Assembly: GCA_001464955.1 (NCBI GenBank)
Contig: LNEM01000008.1
Location: forward strand, 1 to 64,000
Direction: 5' to 3'
DNA length: 64,000 nucleotides
DNA from: Rhizobiales bacterium Ga0077537
Lineage (GTDB): Bacteria > Pseudomonadota > Alphaproteobacteria > Rhizobiales > Hyphomicrobiaceae
Part shown: positions 8,705 through 16,815 of the stretch, one piece after another
Numbering within the stretch: position 1 is the first letter of the stretch
Layout of the letters: every line of letters starts with the position of its first letter
Translations under genes and position numbers: made by a program
The notes under the pieces: model-generated
Databases searched by the model: none
What the model was told of the DNA's origin: nothing
What the model saw: the letters and a program-made list of their open reading frames with translations, nothing else

Positions 8705-9726
8705 GAGGCGTCCTTCAGCTCGCGGGTCCACTGGTTGACCTGCGGGTAGAAGTCGCTGCCGCCGCCGAGTTCGACGCCGTAGATCGACGCGAAGATGCCC
8801 TTGGCGCGCTCCCACTGCTCGTCGGGAACCGTGCGGTAGCGGCCGAGGAAACGGGCGGTGCGCAGGCGCAGCGTCTTCGAGAGGCGCGTCTCGCGGACGG
8901 CGGGCGTCAGGCGGCCGGCCACGGCCTCGTCGCGGAGGATGTCGACGGCAAGGTCGGGCGCGTTGTTCAGGTAGCAGAAGTAGGCGAGCTTCAGGGCCGC
9001 GATGGTCGCGGCCTCGCCCTTGAACAGTTTCCCAAGCTGCTCGGGGCGGCGAATCCAGACGGCGTCGGCGGCGACGAGGATGCCGTAGCGGAAGTCCTCG
9101 TTTTCGATCGGGTCGGGCTTCCGGAAGAGGCCGAGGCGCGGATAGCCGTAGCCCTTGTAGTCGAGGTTCAGGAGGATGTAGTCGCGGGCCAGCAGGTAGT
9201 CGTGGCTCTCGGAGAAGAGCTTCTGGCCGATGAAGCAGGGCTGGAAGTTGCAGCTCGAGCGGATGCCCAGCACGCCCTTGCCGAGGAGTCGCTCGGCGCC
9301 CTCGATGACGTCCTGCTCGGTGCCTTCGGTGTCGACCTTGAGGAAGTCCGGCACCACGCCGAGCCCTTCGAAGACGTCGTCGGCGCGCTCAGTCTCGATC
9401 TTGATGATGCGCTCGATCTCGGCCTGTCCAGGCTTCAGGTGGCGGAAGCATTCGGACGTCAGATCGGGCTTCAGGCAGGAACTGAGGCCGCGGTGCTTCA
9501 GGAGATGGAAGTCGCGCGTGCCCTTCTGACGGTCGAGCGCTGTCTCGTGCACCTCGTAGGAAAAGATCGGCGACTTCGTGTAGATCGCGCGCAGCCGGTC
9601 GGCTTCCTCGGTGTCGGGCTCGAAGGCGATGTAGCGGAGCGGGGCGTCGAAGCCGTTCCAGCTCGGGTGCATGCCATAGCGGGCGCCGATATCGGCGACG
9701 ACAGTCAGATCATCGAGGCGTGACAT
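8701..9726 (-). CDS. FkbM-family methyltransferase
   Basis: The 341-residue protein has the SAM-binding start VVADIGARYGMHPSW with an acidic FEPD at the end of the second strand, and the FkbM signature PDFLKVDTEGTEQDVIEGA near residue 140. FkbM enzymes O-methylate sugars or small molecules. About 100 residues follow the methyltransferase domain and form a helical tail of unknown role (LAVDILRDEAVAGRLTPAV). The ATG at 9726 is used; the longer track frame is shadow of the upstream gene. It overlaps the cupin gene by four bases and follows the C-methyltransferase-like gene by 35 bases, so it probably modifies the exported glycan. Confidence 0.85.
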   Translation of the reverse strand: MSRLDDLTVVADIGARYGMHPSWNGFDAPLRYIAFEPDTEEADRLRAIYTKSPIFSYEVHETALDRQKGTRDFHLLKHRGLSSCLKPDLTSECFRHLKPGQAEIERIIKIETERADDVFEGLGVVPDFLKVDTEGTEQDVIEGAERLLGKGVLGIRSSCNFQPCFIGQKLFSESHDYLLARDYILLNLDYKGYGYPRLGLFRKPDPIENEDFRYGILVAADAVWIRRPEQLGKLFKGEAATIAALKLAYFCYLNNAPDLAVDILRDEAVAGRLTPAVRETRLSKTLRLRTARFLGRYRTVPDEQWERAKGIFASIYGVELGGGSDFYPQVNQWTRELKDAS

Positions 9727-9761
9727 GGTGATTTCCTGATCAATGGAACGGAATGGGCGGC

Positions 9762-11003
9762 TCAGACGACGGCCACGACCTCGGGCAGGGCCTGGACGAA
9801 GCGTCCGCCGGCCTTCGCGAACTCGGGCTGATTGGCTGCGATGTTGCGGGCGTAGCGCCAGGCCAGGACGACGACGTCGGTCGGCGCCTCGTTGATAAGC
9901 TGGCGGCCTGAGAGAACCGGCACATTGCCGGCGGACGTGCGCATGTAGTTGGTCAGCGGCGTGTCGTCGAAGACGGCGTCGATGTGGGGTCCGAGATCGA
10001 AGTAGTGGACGAGCGCCGCGCAACCGACCGACGAGCCGTAGGCGAGCGCGCGGCCCGTGCGCTGGCGCGAGGTTTCGAGACGGGTGCGAAGCTCGGCGCC
10101 GATGGCGGCGATACGGGCGTTGAAGGCCTCGTACATCGGGGTGCCGTAGAGGCCCGCCGCCTCCTCCTCGGCGATCAGGGCCGCCACGCGCGGCGAGACC
10201 GGCCGCGGGCCACCCTGACGCTGGATGTGGAAGCGGATCGAGCCGCCCTTTGGCGCGATCTTCTCGGCGTCGACGAGTTCGAGGCCCAGCGCCGCGAGGT
10301 AGCGTGCCGTCGGCTTCACGGCGAAATAGGAGACGTGCTCGTGATAGATGACGTCCAGCAGCGTCTTCTGGAGCACGTCGAGGCCGTACTGGGTTTCGAT
10401 GATGACGAGCCCGGACGGCGACAGCAGCGTATCCATGCCGCCGAAGAAATCATCGAGGTCGTCGATGTTGGCGACGGTGTTGTTCGAGATGATGACGTCG
10501 GCACGGCCGTGGTCGGCGGCCATGCGTGCGCCCATGGCGCGGTTGAAGAAATCGGCGATGGTCGGGATGCCGGCCTCGGTCGCCGCCCTGGCGATCTTCT
10601 CGGCCGGATCTATCCCCACGACGCGCGCGCCGAGGTCCTTGGCGAAGCGCAGGAGCGAGCCGTCGTTGCTGCCGATATCGACAACCAGCTTGCCGGGTCC
10701 GATATCCCCGGATTTCGCGAGACCGCCGATCAGCTCGCCGAAATGCTCGCGGAGGCCGACCGAGATCCCGGTGAAATACTGGAAGTTCCGGTACTGGAAT
10801 TCGGGATTGACGATGGTCGCCAGCTGAAGGAAGCCGCAGTCACGGCATTGCCAGAGATCCGCCGGCGCCGTCTCGGCGATCCGGGCGCTCATGCCGACGT
10901 TAGGCGAGGCGACGGGCAAGGGGCTCAAGGGTACGGCCTTCCAGAGCGCGGGGCTCTCGCACAGCCTGCATGTCGTTCTCGTCTCGGCCAGCCGAACCGT
11001 CAT
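9762..11003 (-). CDS. class I SAM methyltransferase, sugar C-methyltransferase type
   Basis: The 413-residue protein shows the three-part layout of sugar C-methyltransferases: an N-terminal zinc site (CRLCES ... CRDCGF, about residues 12-75), a SAM-binding core (VVDIGSNDGSLLRFAKDLGA near residue 110), and a C-terminal Rossmann-like domain (GRALAYGSSVGCAALVHYF near 320). Known relatives methylate carbon of dTDP-sugars. The ATG at 11003 overlaps the stop of the upstream oxidoreductase (ATGA). The substrate here is probably a nucleotide sugar for the polysaccharide, but this is inference from position. Confidence 0.82.
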   Translation of the reverse strand: MTVRLAETRTTCRLCESPALWKAVPLSPLPVASPNVGMSARIAETAPADLWQCRDCGFLQLATIVNPEFQYRNFQYFTGISVGLREHFGELIGGLAKSGDIGPGKLVVDIGSNDGSLLRFAKDLGARVVGIDPAEKIARAATEAGIPTIADFFNRAMGARMAADHGRADVIISNNTVANIDDLDDFFGGMDTLLSPSGLVIIETQYGLDVLQKTLLDVIYHEHVSYFAVKPTARYLAALGLELVDAEKIAPKGGSIRFHIQRQGGPRPVSPRVAALIAEEEAAGLYGTPMYEAFNARIAAIGAELRTRLETSRQRTGRALAYGSSVGCAALVHYFDLGPHIDAVFDDTPLTNYMRTSAGNVPVLSGRQLINEAPTDVVVLAWRYARNIAANQPEFAKAGGRFVQALPEVVAVV

Positions 11004-12091
11004 TGCCTGCTCCACTTCGCGGACATCCAAAGCTCCTCGATGAGCGCCAGATCGACCAGCGCGTCACGTCCCGATGCGATCGGCGCGGCCGTTCCCCGAG
11101 CGACCTCGAGGACGTGTCGCGCCTGCGCCTTGAACGCCCAGTCCCGGGCGTTTACGGGCGCCTCCTCGACCACCACGGCTCCGCCGCGTACGCACTCGAT
11201 ACGGGCTGCCTCCTGGCGGGCCAGCGCCGACGGCAAGTGCAGCCGGAGCACGGCCTTGTCGAAGACGATCTCGATCGTCTGATCCCAGCGGCCGGAGTCG
11301 ACCCGCCCGAGCGTCAGCGTCACGGGATAGGCGGTCGATTCGAGCAGGGCAACCTGCATCCGACCGCTGCGCACAGAGAAGGCGCCTGCCGAGAGCGCGT
11401 CGCCGAGCAGATGGCGGACGAGGTTCAGGTCGTGGCTCGCGACGTTCAGGGTATATTCGTAGTCCGCATGCTGGCATTCCGGCAGGCCGGCCGGAGCGAG
11501 GTCGCCCACCGGATAGCGATAGGAGCGCGGCTCGCGCGAGCGCACGTGATGCGGCGGCGGAATGGCGTAGGTGGCGCAGTAGTCGCGAATCGCGACGTGG
11601 GCGATGGCGCCCACCTCGCCGGATGTGCGCAGCGCCGCGAGACGGTCGCGAAACAGAGCGACGCCCGCATCATGGCGCTTCATGTAGCCAACGGCGAGGG
11701 GCGAGCCTGCAGCTTCGGCAGCCGCCACGATCGCGCGGCCTTCGGCCAGCGTGCAGGCGAAGGGTTTCTCGGCCAGAACGGTCCGGCCAGTGCGCACGGC
11801 TGCGAGGGTCGCGGGGCCGACCGCCCGTCGCGGCAGAACAACGACGACTGCGTCGACGTTCGGATCAGCCAGCAACGCTTCCGGGCGATCGTGGCGGCGC
11901 TCGACGCCGTGCCGGCCTGCGACCTGGCGAAGCAGTTCGGGCCGGCTGTCGGCAAGCGCCGTCACCCTGCAATCCGGCAACTCGGCGTAGGCGTCCAGAT
12001 GAGCCACCTGCGCGATGAACCCCGCGCCCAGAATGCCGATCCGAACCGTCTCGACCGGTGACTGGATCGGCTGGCTCGTCAAAGCGTGCAT
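11000..12091 (-). CDS. Gfo/Idh/MocA-family oxidoreductase
   Basis: The 363-residue protein has an N-terminal NAD(P)-binding fold (VRIGILGAGFIAQVAHLDAY), a VVVVLPRRAVGPATLAAV strand, and the family EKP motif (LAEKPFACTLAEGRAIV). Members oxidise or reduce sugars, often nucleotide sugars, in glycan pathways. The ATG at 12091 is chosen because the residues before it in the track are Arg-rich and unlike the family; its ribosome site is weak. It is the first gene of the minus-strand part of the cassette and overlaps the next gene by four bases. Confidence 0.82.
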   Translation of the reverse strand: MHALTSQPIQSPVETVRIGILGAGFIAQVAHLDAYAELPDCRVTALADSRPELLRQVAGRHGVERRHDRPEALLADPNVDAVVVVLPRRAVGPATLAAVRTGRTVLAEKPFACTLAEGRAIVAAAEAAGSPLAVGYMKRHDAGVALFRDRLAALRTSGEVGAIAHVAIRDYCATYAIPPPHHVRSREPRSYRYPVGDLAPAGLPECQHADYEYTLNVASHDLNLVRHLLGDALSAGAFSVRSGRMQVALLESTAYPVTLTLGRVDSGRWDQTIEIVFDKAVLRLHLPSALARQEAARIECVRGGAVVVEEAPVNARDWAFKAQARHVLEVARGTAAPIASGRDALVDLALIEELWMSAKWSRQ

Positions 12092-12459
12092 CTCCAAATG
12101 TCGTCCGAAAGGATGGCAAACGATCTCAACCGGAACCAGCGGCAGCCGTGGGGCCTTAGCCCGATTGCGTTGCGCGCGCAACGCGACTTCGTTTTCGGTC
12201 CACTGGAGAGTCCGGGCAGAACGGCCGTACGCCGGCCGCGTCCGATCGCCGCCGTGGCTCGGACGCCTCCCAGTCCGAGGTCACTGCGCCGCATCGCGTG
12301 AGCGACGTTGTGGCGATGCACAACCCGCGGTATACGGAGCTACGTTGTTCTCGCTCGGACTGCACCTGTTTCGCATTCGGTCACGCGCGACCGGTGACGG
12401 GCATTGCTTTCGAGTGGCATTCATGGCGCCGTGCGGCGCAGCTGATACGTCGAGGGCCG
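12092..12459. promoter_or_regulatory. divergent intergenic region of the polysaccharide cassette
   Basis: The stretch lies between the divergent Gfo/Idh and glycosyltransferase genes and must hold their promoters. The one clear element is a perfect 18-bp palindrome, GCGTTGCGCGCGCAACGC, at 12167-12184, a possible operator. No supported gene is present. Confidence 0.4.
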
Positions 12460-13497
12460 ATGGCCGTGCGCATCTCACTCGTGATGCCGAACTACAATCA
12501 CGCGGCCTATCTCGAGCGGTCGGTCGGCGCCATGCTCGCGCAGACGCGGCCGGCCGACGAGATCATCATCATCGACGATGCGTCGACCGACGACAGCCTG
12601 GCGATCATCGACGCCGTGACGAAGGGCAACCCGCACGTGCGTGTGGTGCGCCATGAGACACGGGCCGGCGTCGTCAGCGCGCTCAACGAAGGCCTGAGCC
12701 TCGCAAGCGGTGACTTCGTCGGATTTCTCGGCGCCGACGACGAGGTGCACGAGGGCTTCATCGCGTCGCTGATGCCGCTGATCGAAGCCCATCCCGAAGC
12801 CGGCTTCGGCTGCGGCCGCGTCGTGCTGAAGGACGAAGGCGACAGGATCGCCGGCGAACGCCCGATCATAAGGCCGACGGCGCAGGCGCGCTACGTGCCA
12901 CCGGCGGACGTCCGGCGGCAGCTTGCGTCCGCGGACAACTTCTTTCTCGGCCAGGTGACGCTCTACAGCCGGCGCCGTCTCATTCAGCTCGGCGGCTTCG
13001 ACGCCTCGCTCGGCTCGCTCTCGGACGGCATGCAGCAGCGTCGGCTCGCCACCCGATGGGGCTATGTGTTCCTCCCCGAGGTGCTCGGCGTCTGGCGCGT
13101 TCACGGCGCCAACTACTCCGTCGCTTCCGCCACCGATCCGGCGACCATCGAAGCCATGGTCCGCAATGCCCGGCTCGTGCTCGCGGAGGAGGATCAGGCG
13201 CTCTATCCGCACGATTATCCCCACATTTTCGAAAGACGGCTCCGCTTCAACGGAGCACGGCTGCTGACAACCGAGATCGCGCGGGCGCCGGCCATCACTG
13301 ACCGGATTTCGGCCATCATCGGCGGTTCGCGCCTCGATCAGGTGGTGCTCGGCGCGGCGCGCCATTTCGGGCGGCTGGCCCCTGTCGCGGCGACGGCGTG
13401 GCTCGCACTCAGGCTCAGGCCGATGTCGCCCTGGTGGCTCATGTCGGAGGCCGCTTTGCGGCTGAAGGCACGGTTGACGAGGGCCCGTGCCCTGTGA
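12460..13497 (+). CDS. GT2-family glycosyltransferase
   Basis: The 345-residue protein begins MAVRISLVMPNYNHAAYLERSV, the GT-A opening, with EIIIIDDAST after it and a DXD-like GADDEVHEG near residue 95. Family 2 enzymes add sugars from nucleotide donors, usually at the inner membrane. The C-terminal 80 residues contain helical, partly hydrophobic sequence (LAPVAATAWLALRLRP) that may contact the membrane. The ATG at 12460 has GAGG upstream; the longer track frame is not needed. It opens the plus-strand half of the cassette. Confidence 0.9.
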   Translation: MAVRISLVMPNYNHAAYLERSVGAMLAQTRPADEIIIIDDASTDDSLAIIDAVTKGNPHVRVVRHETRAGVVSALNEGLSLASGDFVGFLGADDEVHEGFIASLMPLIEAHPEAGFGCGRVVLKDEGDRIAGERPIIRPTAQARYVPPADVRRQLASADNFFLGQVTLYSRRRLIQLGGFDASLGSLSDGMQQRRLATRWGYVFLPEVLGVWRVHGANYSVASATDPATIEAMVRNARLVLAEEDQALYPHDYPHIFERRLRFNGARLLTTEIARAPAITDRISAIIGGSRLDQVVLGAARHFGRLAPVAATAWLALRLRPMSPWWLMSEAALRLKARLTRARAL

Positions 13498-13642
13498 TCA
13501 CGGGCGAGGCGACAGCCAATGGGCGGCAACGCGCGCCATAGGACTTGGCAGCGAACGGCGCTATAGAGCCGGTTCACGCGCAGCCCTTTCCCGCGGTTCC
13601 GTCGCGGGGCGTGCGGTGGCCGGGAAATGCGGGAGACGGGTG

Positions 13643-14437
13643 GTGGCAGAAGCTTCGACAGAGCGGGCGTGGGCGGATCTGCGCTCTACCGTCGAGAACA
13701 GCCGGATCTGGAGGGCGCTGGCACTGGCCGACATCCGGTCCAAGTACCGCCTCTCCACCTTCGGCACGCTCTGGATCACGCTGTCGACCGGCGTCATGGC
13801 CATCTCGATCGGGCTGATCTACGGGCAATTCTTCGGCCAGGATCTGCGCACTTACCTTCCCTACTTCGCGACCGGCATGGTGGTGTGGACGTTCATCGCG
13901 TCGGTGGCGAACGAGGCGACCACGTCGCTGATCAATTCGGGAACGTGGATCAAGGGCTCGAGCCTGCCGCTCAGCTTCTACGTCATGCGGATGCTGCAGC
14001 GGAACTTCCTGATCCTGCTGCACAACCTGATCATCATCGTGCTGGTCTGGCTCTATTTCCGCTGGAGCCTGCCGGCGTCGGCGCTGCTGTCGCTCTTGGG
14101 GCTCGCGTTGAACTACGTGTTCCTCGCCGGCGCGGCCGTCGTGATCGCGTTTCTCTGCGTGCGCTATCGGGACATCCCGCCCATGGTCGGCGCGCTGACG
14201 CAGTTCGTCTTCTTCGCGTCGCCGATCATGTGGGAGGCGGAGCGCCTGAAGGTCGGGCAGTTCCTCGTCACGTTCAATCCGGTGGCCTACCTCATCGCGG
14301 TGGCGCGAGACCCGCTGCTCGGACGGCCCGTACCGCTGCTCACGTGGATCATCGCCGTCGGCCTTGCAGCAGGCTCGGTCGCGCTCGCCGCCCATGTCTA
14401 CGCGCGCTATCGCAACCGCATCGCCTATTGGGTCTGA
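13643..14437 (+). CDS. ABC-2 polysaccharide export permease (Wzm/KpsM type)
   Basis: The 264-residue protein has six membrane segments and the ABC-2 pattern: an N-terminal amphipathic helix (LALADIRSKYRLSTFGTLW), a periplasmic loop with NSGTWIKGSSLPLS, and the QFVFFASPIMWEAE motif typical of polysaccharide permeases. It would pair with the ATPase gene four bases downstream to export a lipid-linked glycan. The track starts upstream at 13487, overlapping the glycosyltransferase, but that N-terminus is Arg/Gly-rich. A GTG at 13643 preceded by GGGAG gives the normal family length. Confidence 0.88.
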   Translation: MAEASTERAWADLRSTVENSRIWRALALADIRSKYRLSTFGTLWITLSTGVMAISIGLIYGQFFGQDLRTYLPYFATGMVVWTFIASVANEATTSLINSGTWIKGSSLPLSFYVMRMLQRNFLILLHNLIIIVLVWLYFRWSLPASALLSLLGLALNYVFLAGAAVVIAFLCVRYRDIPPMVGALTQFVFFASPIMWEAERLKVGQFLVTFNPVAYLIAVARDPLLGRPVPLLTWIIAVGLAAGSVALAAHVYARYRNRIAYWV

Positions 14438-14441
14438 CACC

Positions 14442-15203
14442 ATGGCCAGCATCGACCTCGAGCACCTGTGCATCGATTTTCCCGTGGCCTCGTCGCAGCG
14501 CGGACATTCGATCAAGGCGGCCGTGCTGGACAAGGCGCGCGGTATCGGCGGCCGCATGGTCGACACCAGCGGCTCAGCCGTCGCCGTCAGGGCGATCGAC
14601 AACGTGACGTTGTCGCTCAAGGTCGGGGACCGGCTCGGTCTGATCGGGCACAACGGGTCGGGCAAGACCACGCTGCTCCGGGTCATGGCCGGGATTTTCG
14701 CACCGACCAGCGGAAGGGCCGAAATCCGGGGACGGACGGTCTCGATGTTCGATATCGGCCTCGGCATCGATGCCGAGGCGAGCGGACACGAGAATATCTA
14801 CATGCGCGGCCTGATCCTCGGCATGTCGGAGACGGAAATCGAAGCGAAGCGGCAGGAGATCGCCGAGTTCAGCGAACTGGGCCCTTATCTCGACCTGCCG
14901 GTGCGGACCTATTCCTCGGGCATGGCGATGCGGCTGATGTTCTCGATCGCCACTTCGATCCAGGGGCAGATCGTGCTCATGGACGAGTGGATCGCGGTCG
15001 GCGACGCGCAATTCCGCGACAAGGCCAATACCCGGCTCAGGGAGGTGACGGACCGGGCCGGCATCCTGGTCATCGCTTCGCATGACGAGGGGCTGCTCAG
15101 GGGGCTCTGCACCCTCGGTGCCCGCATGGAAAACGGACGGGTCACGGCCTTCGGGCCGATCGCCGAAGTGCTCTCCGGGGAAGGTCATGGCCGCGCGGCT
15201 TGA
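14442..15203 (+). CDS. ABC polysaccharide export ATPase (Wzt/KpsT type)
   Basis: The 253-residue protein has Walker A (GHNGSGKTT), the signature region (YSSGMAMRL), and Walker B (IVLMDEWIAVGD), which is the form seen in capsule and O-antigen export ATPases. It lacks the C-terminal carbohydrate-binding domain of long Wzt proteins, so substrate recognition probably resembles KpsT-type systems. The ATG at 14442 lies four bases after the permease stop. It closes the cassette, 95 bases before tRNA-Met. Confidence 0.9.
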   Translation: MASIDLEHLCIDFPVASSQRGHSIKAAVLDKARGIGGRMVDTSGSAVAVRAIDNVTLSLKVGDRLGLIGHNGSGKTTLLRVMAGIFAPTSGRAEIRGRTVSMFDIGLGIDAEASGHENIYMRGLILGMSETEIEAKRQEIAEFSELGPYLDLPVRTYSSGMAMRLMFSIATSIQGQIVLMDEWIAVGDAQFRDKANTRLREVTDRAGILVIASHDEGLLRGLCTLGARMENGRVTAFGPIAEVLSGEGHGRAA

Positions 15204-15298
15204 CAGCACTCGATGGCGGTCTCTATATCCGGCCACCCGAGGGTCGGCCGCCAAGGCCGGCACGGCGACGCGCCACCGCGATCGTCCGGGACGGGTTC

Positions 15299-15375
15299 GG
15301 CGGGATAGCTCAGGTGGTTAGAGCGGAGGTCTCATAATCCTCAGGTCGGCGGTTCAAGTCCGCCTCCCGCTACCA
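15299..15375 (+). tRNA. tRNA-Met(CAT), probably elongator
   Basis: The acceptor stem is GGCGGGA with TCCCGCT, the D arm is GCTCAGGTGGTTAGAGC, the anticodon loop is CTCATAA (anticodon CAT), the T arm is GCGGTTCAAGTCCGC, and CCA is encoded. The length is 77 bases. There is one T-T mismatch at the base of the anticodon loop. The GGCGGG-type acceptor favours elongator Met over the Ile2 tRNA. It borders the polysaccharide cassette on the right. Confidence 0.93.
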
Positions 15376-15439
15376 GACCTCCGTTCTATCGGCGACAGAG
15401 CCCACCGAAGCCTCGCGGCACGGAGCCGGCCCCCTCCCC

Positions 15440-16642
15440 TCACTCCCCAAGTCTGCCCCAGCGCTGCAACCGGTGCGCTGCCTCGGCCATGGCTTCGGTC
15501 GATCCGGCATAGGAGAACCGCATGAAGCGGCGGCCGCGCGCGGGGTCGAAATCCACACCCGGGGTTGCAGCCACATCGATTTCGGCGAGCATGGTTTTCG
15601 CGAACGCGAGGCTGTCCGAGGTAAAGCGCGAGACGTCCACGTAGAGGTAGAAGGCGCCGTCGGCCGGGACGATGTCCGTGAGGCCCGCCTTCGGAAGCTC
15701 GCGGAGCAGGAGTTCGCGGTTGGCGGCATAGACGCGCTTGTTGGTTTCGAGTTCCTCCAGACCATCGAAGGCGCCGAGGGCGGCGATCTGGGAGATGGCC
15801 GGCGGCGAGATGAACAGGTTCTGCGCCAGACGCTCGACCGTGCGCACGAGGCCGTCGGGCACCACCATCCAGCCGACCCGCCAGCCGGTCATCGAAAAGT
15901 ACTTCGAGAAGCTGTTGATGATGATGGCATCGTCGGAGAACTGCAGCGCCGTCGCCTGCGGCACGCCCCAGGTCAGCCCCTGGTAGATCTCGTCGGAGAC
16001 GAACCACAGCTTGCGCCGCGCCGCGACGGCGCAGATCTCCGCGAGGCGATCCGGCTCGAGCATGGTGCCGGTCGGGTTCGCCGGGCTTGCGAGAAGGAGG
16101 CCGGACAGTCCATGCCGCTCGGCTGCGGCGTCGATGTCGGCCGCCGTCGGCATCCAGCGCGTCGCGGGGCCGGTCTCGAGATTGACAGGCTCGGCGCCCA
16201 GCGCCGTCAGGATGTGGCGGTAACACGGATAGCCCGGTGCGGGCAGCGCGACCCTGGATCCAACGTCGAAGAGCGCCAGGAAGGCCAGCACGAACGCCCC
16301 CGACGAGCCGGTCGTCACGACGATGCGCTCGGGCGAGACCGCGACGCCGTACCAGTCGCGGTAGAGGCGTGCGATCCGCTCGCGCAGCGGCTCCATGCCG
16401 AGCGCGAGCGTGTAGCCGAGCGTGTCGCGGTCGAGGGCCCGCTTCACGGCCTCGCGCGCCGCGGCCGGTGCCGAGGTCGCGGGTTGGCCGACCTCCATGT
16501 GGATGACGCGACGGCCGGCCGCCTCGGCGGCGGCGGCCTGACGCATGACGTCCATGACGATGAAGGCGTCGATCTCGCTTCGGCCCGCCGGCGGCCTGAC
16601 CATGGCGGCGGCGGCTGCCGTCATGCGATCGCCACGCGTCAT
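15440..16642 (-). CDS. PLP-dependent class I/II aminotransferase
   Basis: The 400-residue protein has fold type I aminotransferase features: substrate/PLP motif SPANPTGT, the SDEIYQGL strand, the PLP lysine in INSFSKYFSMTGWRVGW, and the C-terminal arginine region (RRFMRFSYAGST). Relatives act on alanine, aspartate or aromatic amino acids; the substrate is not readable. The ATG at 16642 has GGAGGA just upstream, while the track extends the frame to 16825. It is divergent from the M48 protease gene. Confidence 0.87.
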   Translation of the reverse strand: MTRGDRMTAAAAAMVRPPAGRSEIDAFIVMDVMRQAAAAEAAGRRVIHMEVGQPATSAPAAAREAVKRALDRDTLGYTLALGMEPLRERIARLYRDWYGVAVSPERIVVTTGSSGAFVLAFLALFDVGSRVALPAPGYPCYRHILTALGAEPVNLETGPATRWMPTAADIDAAAERHGLSGLLLASPANPTGTMLEPDRLAEICAVAARRKLWFVSDEIYQGLTWGVPQATALQFSDDAIIINSFSKYFSMTGWRVGWMVVPDGLVRTVERLAQNLFISPPAISQIAALGAFDGLEELETNKRVYAANRELLLRELPKAGLTDIVPADGAFYLYVDVSRFTSDSLAFAKTMLAEIDVAATPGVDFDPARGRRFMRFSYAGSTEAMAEAAHRLQRWGRLGE

Positions 16643-16815
16643 GGTGTCCTCCAATCGTTGTCGGGCATGCCCTATAATCGCCACCTGACGGCCACATGCA
16701 TGCATGGGGCGGATGAGTCGCGCCGCGGGCCAATGTATAGAGATCGAAGCGGCCACGGGCCAGACGGTCTCCGAAGCTCGCGACAGCGCCCATGGGAGCG
16801 CGGGGGATACGAGAC

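Noticed and set aside
9984-11282. 432-residue plus-strand ORF
   Set aside because: Antisense of the C-methyltransferase-like and oxidoreductase genes.
7941-15375. Integrated prophage or integrative element between the tRNAs
   Set aside because: No integrase, phage or conjugation genes and no visible repeat of either tRNA end.
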